NCBI GenBank assembly: GCA_017999075.1
Contig: JAGOBX010000055.1
Location: 1-12,485 of the forward strand
Length of the DNA: 12,485 nucleotides
Direction: 5' to 3'
DNA from: JAGOBX01 sp017999075 [NCBI: Candidatus Babelota bacterium]
GTDB lineage: Bacteria > JAGOBX01
This document shows positions 7,982 to 12,485 of this stretch, one piece after another. The notes beneath the pieces were generated by a model, which was not told where the DNA came from, did no database searches, and saw nothing but the letters and a program-made list of their open reading frames with translations. How positions within the stretch are numbered: position 1 is the stretch's first letter; each line of letters starts with the position of its first letter. The position numbers were made by a program, and so were the translations under genes.

Positions 7982-8009
7982 GATAATAGCCGATATTGAT
8001 GCTGTTATC
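7982..8009 (+). terminator. Hairpin between convergent genes, possible 3' end of the plus operon
   Basis: GATAATAGC (7982-7990) and GCTGTTATC (8001-8009) form a 9-bp stem around a 10-base loop, 35 bases past the stop at 7946. The one non-Watson-Crick position is a U.G pair in plus-strand RNA but C.A in minus-strand RNA, so it folds better as the end of the plus operon. It overlaps the nuclease stop codon (8008-8010). There is no U-tract after it, so it is at best an atypical terminator. Confidence 0.35.
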
Positions 8010-8676
8010 AAAAATCTAATATTTGTTCAATAAAATTTGGAGAATCAATAAAAATATTGCGGTTCCCCTGATATTGTTCTATTAAATTATTTCTTTTCAG
8101 TTCTGATTTGTCCGGAGGGTCAATCTGATTCCATTCACGCAAAACTTTTTCTTCCGAATCATCTATCGGTTTATTATACATTACCGAAAAATAAAACATT
8201 GCTCTTGCAACATTCCCCTTATATTTATCCCTAACTTCAAAAACATTATTTTTCAAAACGCTTTCATTTTTTTTCAATGTCGCTTCACCAAACTTATTAT
8301 TTCCGCGTTTTGCATTGATTTTACTTTCAGTTGGCGCAAGATGATGCATATCCTGTTTGGCTCCTTCTGTTTTTGCAGAACCAAAATTTGATTGAGGCCA
8401 AATATGCTCGCAGTTGATAAATTTAGATTTATTATAATTCTTAAAAAAAGAATTATCTTGAACAGGAATTGATTCCCCTGAATAATAACATTCGACAAAT
8501 CCGTTTTTAGATTCTATTTCAAGAATTTTCAAAAACGAATTTTTATAACCAAGTTTATTTTCTTTGATAAAATATTTTTTATATTTATTTTTAAAATCTG
8601 TTTTCTGAAATGAATCCGAGTTGGAAGGTAATAATAAAAATATTATATATAAAATAATAGTTAAAAATATCTTCAT
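8008..8676 (-). CDS. Secreted endonuclease I (EndA/Bsn) family nuclease
   Basis: The protein (222 residues from the ATG at 8676) is an endonuclease I-family DNA/RNA nuclease (PF04231) of the beta-beta-alpha-metal type. Numbering below counts from the TTG one codon upstream (8679). A hydrophobic signal peptide (about 2-19) implies export. The core CEHIWPQSNFG (90-100) carries the likely catalytic His92; DMHHLAPTESKINAKRGN (110-127) includes His112-His113 and the metal-ligand Asn122. Further conserved parts are YKGNVARAMFYFSVMY (153-168), LREWNQIDPPDKSE (180-193) and EQYQGNRNIFID (201-212). The family runs about 220-290 residues, so this is complete and near the compact end. ATG 8676 is preferred; the in-frame TTG just before it would add one residue, and neither has a Shine-Dalgarno. 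It stands alone, with no competence or toxin partner nearby. Scavenging of extracellular nucleic acid is the simplest role. Confidence 0.88.
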   Translation of the reverse strand: MKIFLTIILYIIFLLLPSNSDSFQKTDFKNKYKKYFIKENKLGYKNSFLKILEIESKNGFVECYYSGESIPVQDNSFFKNYNKSKFINCEHIWPQSNFGSAKTEGAKQDMHHLAPTESKINAKRGNNKFGEATLKKNESVLKNNVFEVRDKYKGNVARAMFYFSVMYNKPIDDSEEKVLREWNQIDPPDKSELKRNNLIEQYQGNRNIFIDSPNFIEQILDF

Positions 8677-8704
8677 CAATGCATTTTTATCGTAAGTCGT
8701 TATA

Positions 8705-8747
8705 TTTTATCATTCTGTCCGAAAAATTTTCAGACAGAATGATAAAA
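8705..8747 (-). terminator. Long perfect hairpin after the outer-membrane protein gene
   Basis: Arms 8705-8719 (TTTTATCATTCTGTC) and 8733-8747 are an exact 15-bp inverted repeat. In minus-strand RNA the stem extends through a U.G pair (8732/8720) and four further pairs (8721-8724 with 8728-8731) to 20 bp with a three-base loop. In plus-strand RNA the same position is a C.A mismatch, so the fold favours transcripts of the minus operon, which ends 14 bases upstream at 8762. No U-tract follows, so it may mark or protect the 3' end rather than be a classical terminator. Confidence 0.55.
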
Positions 8748-8761
8748 CATAATATAAATAA

Positions 8762-9580
8762 TTACCAGAATAAAGAAATATTTAAATTACCGAATTTTTC
8801 ACGTTCTTTGTAATCAAGACCATCATCAATACCGCCGGAAATATCAACTTTCAAAAAAGCTAATTTTAATCCGATACCGCCGGTAATCAAATTTGAAGCT
8901 CCTGATTCAGCAATGTTTGTAGAATAACCTACTCTAATCGGCAAATCAAAACGTTTCCAGTTAAAAGGTCTTATTTCAAGTCCTGCTCCAAACTGCTGCG
9001 ATTTATATTTTAAATTATTAAACACGGCTATTTCATTTTCTGTCAAATCCAAATCTGCTGCAAAAGTAATGCGTTTAAAAGGTTTCCAGCATATTCCAAG
9101 ACGAACCATCGGATCAATTTCAACTTTTAATCCATTAGTTTCATCTGAAGAATCTACTGTAGGTCCAGTTAAATTTTTACCTACAATACCTATTGAAAAT
9201 TTATCATCTTTGGAATTATATTTCAATCCTAAATCACAAGAAATTTCAACATTGTCAAGAGAAATGTCGTCAACTTCAAGATCGTCTTCTGCAAAATCAT
9301 CAAAATTTTTCAATTGTTTGGTTACAGCTTTATTAATTCCGCCTACTCCTTTAACTGTCAAACCCAAATCAAGCTGTTTCAAACTTTCGGATAATTTTCC
9401 GCAATTGAAACCATACGACAAACCGACTTCTCCTATAACGCTGCCATAACCTGAAATTACTGAATTGGTGCCGGGTTTTATATCATTTGTTCCTAATTCA
9501 GCTATAACAGTATCAAGCGTAGCATTAACAAACGCTACATTTGTAGTAGCAGCATAAATAGAAATATTTTTAAAACGCAA
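8762..9580 (-). CDS. C-terminal fragment of the split outer-membrane protein (barrel)
   Basis: This part encodes most of the beta-barrel: alternating-polarity strands such as CDLGLKYNSKDDKFSIGIVG, then VRLGICWKPFKRITFAADLD, RVGYSTNIAES, GGIGLKLAFLKVDISGGID and a final NLNISLFW ending in an aromatic residue as outer-membrane barrels do. The only nominal start is a TTG at 9580, which is simply a leucine codon inside the conserved 'FGLRFKN' strand. There is no Shine-Dalgarno and no signal peptide, so independent translation from here would give a product unable to be exported. It should be read as the tail of the gene starting at 9979. Confidence 0.55.
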   Translation of the reverse strand: MRFKNISIYAATTNVAFVNATLDTVIAELGTNDIKPGTNSVISGYGSVIGEVGLSYGFNCGKLSESLKQLDLGLTVKGVGGINKAVTKQLKNFDDFAEDDLEVDDISLDNVEISCDLGLKYNSKDDKFSIGIVGKNLTGPTVDSSDETNGLKVEIDPMVRLGICWKPFKRITFAADLDLTENEIAVFNNLKYKSQQFGAGLEIRPFNWKRFDLPIRVGYSTNIAESGASNLITGGIGLKLAFLKVDISGGIDDGLDYKEREKFGNLNISLFW

Positions 9581-9637
9581 CCCAAAATTAAAATCAGGTT
9601 CAATTTTTACAAGATACGGGTTTCCGTTTACCTGATT

Positions 9638-9640
9638 TTA
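9638..9640 (-). other. In-frame TAA interrupting the outer-membrane protein gene
   Basis: The codon context is CAG AAA ATT TAA AAT CAG GTA on the minus strand, with the same frame open on both sides. No slippery heptamer or obvious read-through structure lies beside it. TAA is used as a normal stop elsewhere in the window (83-85, 1079-1081, 12386-12388), so genetic recoding is not supported. Confidence 0.8.
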
Positions 9641-9979
9641 AATTTTCTGAAATAACGCATTTGCCTGAGCATATCCATTTTGCGCATCAATAAGAGTTGT
9701 ATATTGTTTATCTAATATCTCAATCAAATCGTCAACATCATTTACTAAATCTTCATTAATATAATTATCTGCATTCAATGAAAATCCCAATGTTAAATCA
9801 AATCCTTTCTGTCCGGATAAAGCAGCCGGATTGTAAAATGCGCCTATCGAACTTTCACCTACAGCAACATATGCGCCGCCAAGTGCATTGGCCCTGGCAT
9901 TTGCAGTTTTAAAAGTAAGCGCAAATACAGATTGTGATATTACCAGAACTCCAATTAAAATTAATAAAACTTTTCTCAT
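9638..9979 (-). CDS. N-terminal fragment of the split outer-membrane protein
   Basis: As the DNA stands, this 113-residue piece is what translation from the good start would make. It has a clean signal peptide (1-20, cleavage after VFA) and the family signature TANARANALGGAYVAVGESS (25-44), followed by IGAFYNPAAL, in which paralogs sense or fill the barrel lumen. It stops at TAA 9638-9640, before the barrel is complete, so the product alone would not form a pore. GGAGG seven bases before the ATG (9987-9991) gives it one of the best translation starts in the window, which argues that the gene was recently functional. Confidence 0.7.
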   Translation of the reverse strand: MRKVLLILIGVLVISQSVFALTFKTANARANALGGAYVAVGESSIGAFYNPAALSGQKGFDLTLGFSLNADNYINEDLVNDVDDLIEILDKQYTTLIDAQNGYAQANALFQKI

Positions 9980-9986
9980 AAAAAAA

Positions 9987-9991
9987 CCTCC
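9987..9991 (-). promoter_or_regulatory. Shine-Dalgarno for the outer-membrane protein gene
   Basis: GGAGG on the minus strand, seven bases before the ATG at 9979 and inside the 20-base gap after the aldolase stop. It fixes the start and shows that the second operon gene is translated on its own. Confidence 0.8.
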
Positions 9992-9999
9992 AAATTATT

Positions 10000-10785
10000 T
10001 CAAATTAATTTTAACGCTTCTTCAACGCTAAAATTTTTATGAACAATGTTATATACAGCTTTTGTAATGCCTGCAACATTTTTATGCTGAAAAATATTTC
10101 TGCCGATAGATACACCGTAAGACCCTGCACGCATAGCATCATAAACCATATTTAAAAATTCTTCATCACTGGCCATTTTAGGACCTCCTGCTATTACTAT
10201 TGGTGCAGGACAGGAATCAACTACTTCTTTAAATGTTTCATAAGATCCTGTATAATTTGTCTTTATCAAATCAGCCCCAAATTCGCTCCCTATTCTTGCA
10301 ACATGTTTTACTACATCAATATCAAATGGATTTTTTATTTTCGGACCGCGTGGATACATCATAGCAATAAGCGGCATTCCCCAACGTTTACAACTCCAAG
10401 AAATAGTTCCAAGCTGACGAAGCATTTCGCATTCTGTTTCTGCGCCGATATTAATATGAACAGATACTGCATCAGCTCCATACTCAAGGGCTTCTTCTAC
10501 TGTTGTCACTATAACTTTAGCGTCATTAGAATAAATAGTGCCGGCAGATAAATGAATTATTAATCCTAAATCTTTTCCATAACCGCGATGACCGTACATT
10601 GCTATTCCTTTATGGACTATTACAGCATTTACTCCGCCTTCAGCTATCAGGTTCGCAGTATCTGGAATGTTTTTTAACCCTTCAATAGGACCTACTGTCA
10701 CACCATGATCCAGAGGAACTATCACGGTTTTTTTTGTTTGCCTGTCCAAAATTCTTTCCAATCTTATTTTCTTACCTATATTCAT
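10000..10785 (-). CDS. DhnA-family class I aldolase, ADTH synthase-like
   Basis: The 261-residue protein is a class I (Schiff-base) aldolase of the DhnA/DeoC-like TIM-barrel family. It resembles the archaeal 2-amino-3,7-dideoxy-D-threo-hept-6-ulosonate (ADTH) synthase group, typified by MJ0400, more closely than classical fructose-bisphosphate aldolase. Shared stretches are [20 protein letters not shown] (5-24), [13 protein letters not shown] (25-37), [19 protein letters not shown] (65-83), [12 protein letters not shown] (136-147) and GRNIFQH (228-234). The expected lysine forming the imine is Lys175 in LIKTNYTG; Asp26 and Tyr144 match the other active-site positions, and Gly200-Gly201 with Gly228-Arg229 bind phosphate. 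In archaea the product feeds the alternative route to 3-dehydroquinate; in bacteria family members may instead act on fructose 1,6-bisphosphate. No partner dehydroquinate synthase gene is in view. It is the first gene of the minus operon; its ATG lacks a Shine-Dalgarno. Confidence 0.88.
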   Translation of the reverse strand: MNIGKKIRLERILDRQTKKTVIVPLDHGVTVGPIEGLKNIPDTANLIAEGGVNAVIVHKGIAMYGHRGYGKDLGLIIHLSAGTIYSNDAKVIVTTVEEALEYGADAVSVHINIGAETECEMLRQLGTISWSCKRWGMPLIAMMYPRGPKIKNPFDIDVVKHVARIGSEFGADLIKTNYTGSYETFKEVVDSCPAPIVIAGGPKMASDEEFLNMVYDAMRAGSYGVSIGRNIFQHKNVAGITKAVYNIVHKNFSVEEALKLI

Positions 10786-10819
10786 AACATTTTTTATTTA
10801 TTGAAAAAAAATAATTTAT

Positions 10820-10828
10820 ATTATAGCA
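10820..10828 (-). promoter_or_regulatory. Second possible -10 (extended) before the aldolase gene
   Basis: TGC followed by TATAAT on the minus strand, an extended -10 lacking a recognisable -35. It could be an alternative start about 30 bases nearer the gene than the main promoter, or a chance AT-rich match. Confidence 0.3.
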
Positions 10829-10848
10829 TTCTATTTTATATTTTATTT

Positions 10849-10877
10849 ATTATATTCAAGTAATTTCATATTGTCAA
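10849..10877 (-). promoter_or_regulatory. Consensus sigma70 promoter for the aldolase operon
   Basis: On the minus strand: exact -35 TTGACA (10872-10877), a 17-base spacer, exact -10 TATAAT (10849-10854). Transcription would begin near 10842, with a leader of about 57 bases. This full consensus match suggests high, constitutive expression. The -35 ends only 12 bases from the divergent GT87 start at 10890, so the two divergent transcription units must share this short region. I found no equally clear plus-strand promoter in 10786-10889. Confidence 0.75.
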
Positions 10878-10889
10878 TAATTAAATTTT

Positions 10890-12101
10890 ATGAGTTTATC
10901 AAAAAAAATTTTATTAATAGTAATTTCTCTATCAACAATAATTAATTTTATTTTAAACGGAATGATAAATCCTGTTGCTCGCGGAGGGTATGATTTTCTT
11001 GTATTTTACAAAGCAGGGCAGGAAGCTTTATCTGAAGATCCTCAGCTTTATAAAACAGTAATGTATAGAAAAACTGAATATAATTATATACCTGTTGTTT
11101 CATATGCTTTCATTCCTTTTACTTTATTATCGGAAAAATCAGCAGTTTATATATGGTTTTCAATAAATATCATTTTATTATTTTATTGTTTTTATCTGTT
11201 GACAGAAATTTGCAAAATGATTTTCAATGATAAATTTTATATTATGATTTTTTTTATTCTTTTTAATTTTAATCCTGTTCATGAAACTTTAAAATGGGGG
11301 CAAATAAATATTTTTGTATTCTGTCTTATTTTGCTCTGTATTTATTTCTATTTTAAAAAAAAAAATATCCTGTCGGGAATTTTTTTAGGTTTATCAGTAG
11401 TCTTTAAAATTATACCTGTAATAATCATATTTTATTTCCTTATAACAAAAAAATTTAAAATAATATTCTCATCTATAATTATAATTTTATTACTGCTTAT
11501 TTTATCCATATCTATCTTTGGATTGAAAACTCATATTGATTATGTAACAAAAAAACTTCCTGCCACATCAGAACTCGGATACAAAGGAAATATATATGAT
11601 CAATCGTTTCAAGGATTGTGTTTTAGATTTTTTTGGGCAGAAAATGATTATGTTACTCCTTTTTATGATAATTATAAATTTGCAAAAATGTCTTCATTAT
11701 TCTTGAGAACACTTTGTTTTATTATTTTAATTATGGTATTGTTAAAGTCAGCAAAATACTGCAATTCAGATATTGTTAAGCTATTATGCTTGTCAGTCAC
11801 AGTTACAGGAATTCATTTAATGCATTCTCTAACATGGGAACATCATTTGACATGGAGCGTTCTGCTGTTTGTTTCTGTTTTTGCAGTTATTAAAAATAAA
11901 AAATTATCTAAAACCTATTTTATTTCCGCATTGTTTTCATATCTGCTGGTTTCAATGAAATACGGATATGATAACAAAATATTAACTAACGGTCCTCTAA
12001 TTATATTTACAGGAATAAAGTTATACGGCATAATAATTATATGGATAATAGGTATATTGATGATATCGAAAAAAAAATTATTTGTTAAAAACTCATTGTG
12101 A
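10890..12101 (+). CDS. GT87-family polytopic membrane glycosyltransferase
   Basis: The 403-residue protein has about ten membrane segments (first about 7-23, last about 377-393) and clear GT87 (PF09594) features of polyprenyl-phosphate-sugar-dependent mannosyltransferases. These are RGGYDFLVFYKAGQEAL (31-47), with Asp35 as the likely catalytic-base position of the first outer loop; IPVVSYAFIPFTLL (67-80); LKWGQIN (134-140); GIFLGLSVVFKIIPV (163-177); and HSLTWEHH (312-319). All the motifs that the operon paralog at 6753-7946 has altered are intact here, so this is the more likely canonical enzyme. It would transfer a sugar from a lipid carrier on the outer face of the inner membrane. The acceptor is unknown. 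The ATG at 10890 has no Shine-Dalgarno. Its TGA overlaps the next start as GTGA, coupling it to the PolX-like ORF. Confidence 0.82.
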   Translation: MSLSKKILLIVISLSTIINFILNGMINPVARGGYDFLVFYKAGQEALSEDPQLYKTVMYRKTEYNYIPVVSYAFIPFTLLSEKSAVYIWFSINIILLFYCFYLLTEICKMIFNDKFYIMIFFILFNFNPVHETLKWGQINIFVFCLILLCIYFYFKKKNILSGIFLGLSVVFKIIPVIIIFYFLITKKFKIIFSSIIIILLLLILSISIFGLKTHIDYVTKKLPATSELGYKGNIYDQSFQGLCFRFFWAENDYVTPFYDNYKFAKMSSLFLRTLCFIILIMVLLKSAKYCNSDIVKLLCLSVTVTGIHLMHSLTWEHHLTWSVLLFVSVFAVIKNKKLSKTYFISALFSYLLVSMKYGYDNKILTNGPLIIFTGIKLYGIIIIWIIGILMISKKKLFVKNSL

Positions 12102-12388
12102 AAAATCATATAATTGAAAAATTAAAAGAACTAATCACTTTAAAAACTCTTGCAGGTGAAGACAAATTTAAAATCCGAGCTTATGAAAACGCTGTAAATT
12201 TCTTAGAAACTTCAGAAAATGATATTGAAGAATTGTTTAAATCTGGCAATTTAAAAAATGTAAAAATTATGTTGTCGCCCGATGTTCATCATAAAGAAAA
12301 TTTTGAATATATTAAACTCGGTGGGGGTATGGCCAGAAAAGGAATGCTAACTAAAAATGATGTTGTAAATACTTATGAACAAGCTTAA
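12098..12388 (+). CDS. Internally deleted DNA polymerase X (PolX) remnant
   Basis: This 96-residue ORF joins the two ends of bacterial PolX, normally about 570 residues. Residues 1-54 match the N-terminal helix-hairpin-helix-8 domain (KFKIRAYENAVNFLETSE, 23-40, then DIEELFKSGNLKNV). From residue 56 the sequence is the last part of the C-terminal PHP domain (IMLSPDVHHKENFEYIKLGG, 57-76, then GMARKGMLTKNDVVNTYEQA). Asp62 and His64 match the final metal-binding DxH of PHP domains. The polymerase palm/fingers and most of the PHP nuclease, some 470 residues, are missing without loss of frame. The joint is near 12262. It starts with GTG on a GTGA overlap with the GT87 stop. It cannot be a polymerase or nuclease; it may be a relic, a small DNA-binding protein, or an assembly collapse. 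Confidence 0.75.
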   Translation: MKNHIIEKLKELITLKTLAGEDKFKIRAYENAVNFLETSENDIEELFKSGNLKNVKIMLSPDVHHKENFEYIKLGGGMARKGMLTKNDVVNTYEQA

Positions 12389-12485
12389 TTAAAACAAATA
12401 TTCTCATAAATACATCCTTTGTTTTTACAATATTCAAATGTATTTATCGGGAATAATTCTTTATTTGATAAATTATTTATTGAAA
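12385..12485 (-). CDS. Partial gene, Cys-rich C-terminus running off the right edge
   Basis: The last 32 codons of a minus-strand gene are open from the window edge to TAA at 12385-12387, tail to tail with the PolX-like ORF and overlapping its stop by two bases. The end reads EYCKNKGCIYENICFN, giving Cys-x4-Cys-x5-Cys with an aromatic-Glu between. This resembles the C-terminal iron-sulfur cysteine cluster of AddB/Cas4/RecB-type PD-(D/E)XK nucleases (C..C....[IV]C), but 32 residues are too few to name it. Other Fe-S or zinc proteins fit too. Confidence 0.4.
   Translation of the reverse strand, partial: SINNLSNKELFPINTFEYCKNKGCIYENICFN

Larger units (their letters stand above)
8762..9979 (-). 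pseudogene. TraF-like outer-membrane beta-barrel gene split by one in-frame stop
   Basis: Positions 9979 to 8762 form one continuous reading frame of 405 codons, broken only by TAA at codon 114 (9638-9640). The sequence between the two open parts reads on in the same frame as NQVNGNPYLVKIEPDFNFG, joining smoothly to LRFKNISIYAATTNVAF. This is protein-like, so the break is a nonsense change rather than a frameshift or two genes. The joined product has the size and layout of the 'conjugal transfer protein TraF'-type outer-membrane family (TraF_2, PF13729), which is about 400 residues: signal peptide, ANALGGAYVAVG signature, long beta-rich barrel and a C-terminal aromatic (Phe-Trp). One base would restore it, since TAA differs by a single base from AAA, CAA, GAA, TTA or TAT. 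True inactivation, a sequencing error or read-through are all possible. It is co-transcribed with the aldolase. Confidence 0.75.

Noticed and set aside
8677-8679. TTG as the start of the nuclease gene
   Set aside because: An ATG follows at once (8674-8676), neither has a Shine-Dalgarno, and ATG is far more likely; the change is one residue.
9578-9580. TTG as an independent start of a second outer-membrane protein gene
   Set aside because: The frame is the same as the upstream part, there is no ribosome binding site or signal peptide, and the codon lies inside a conserved-looking strand.
9581-9640. Frameshift as the cause of the split in the outer-membrane protein gene
   Set aside because: Both parts are in one frame and the sequence between reads as plausible protein after the TAA, so a single nonsense codon explains it.
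9638-9640. TAA reassigned to an amino acid in this genome
   Set aside because: TAA ends several other complete genes in the window at sensible family lengths.
1-12485. Mobile element, CRISPR array, tRNA or rRNA
   Set aside because: No transposase, spaced direct repeats, cloverleaf or rRNA-like GC-rich stretch was seen on either strand.

Overview
The window comes from a very AT-rich bacterial genome, roughly three quarters A+T by eye, with long A and T runs. An outer-membrane TraF-type beta-barrel, a SPOR-domain periplasmic protein and a secreted nuclease point to a diderm (Gram-negative-type) cell. A GH57/DUF3536 enzyme and an archaeal-type DhnA/ADTH-synthase-like aldolase would fit an anaerobic, poorly sampled lineage such as one of the candidate phyla. 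That placement is inference; no rRNA or taxonomic marker is present. Only three starts carry a clear Shine-Dalgarno (those at 1849, 4405 and 9979); the other starts have none or are translationally coupled.

Layout. (a) 83-1849, minus strand: a two-gene operon in which a protein with a FliD-like module (1079-1849) is followed by a membrane-anchored ABC_sub_bind/TrpX-type binding protein (83-1063), driven by a strong sigma70-like promoter at 1934-1962. A further leftward promoter (36-64) appears to serve a gene that begins beyond the left edge. (b) 2048-7946, plus strand: a probable four-gene operon with its own sigma70-like promoter (1978-2006), encoding a TPR-SPOR periplasmic protein, a B12-binding-type radical SAM enzyme, a GH57/DUF3536 alpha-glucan-type enzyme and a GT87-like polytopic glycosyltransferase. 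(c) 8008-8676, minus: a secreted endonuclease I-family nuclease, convergent with operon (b). (d) 8762-10785, minus: the aldolase followed 20 nt later by a TraF-like outer-membrane protein gene split by one in-frame TAA, driven by a consensus promoter (10849-10877) and followed by a 20-bp hairpin. (e) 10890-12388, plus: a second GT87 protein overlapping by GTGA a 96-residue ORF that joins the extreme N-terminus of DNA polymerase X to its extreme C-terminus. (f) 12385-12485, minus: the Cys-rich C-terminus of a gene running off the right edge.

Functionally the plus-strand operon looks like envelope or glycan work: peptidoglycan binding (SPOR), an intracellular glucan-acting enzyme and lipid-linked-sugar transfer by GT87. 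The link between them is inferred from co-orientation and spacing only. I see no mobile element, CRISPR array, tRNA or rRNA, and there is no stretch longer than about 200 bases without a gene. The most notable observations are the internally deleted PolX ORF, the in-frame stop in the outer-membrane protein gene, and the FliD-like protein paired with an orphan binding protein.
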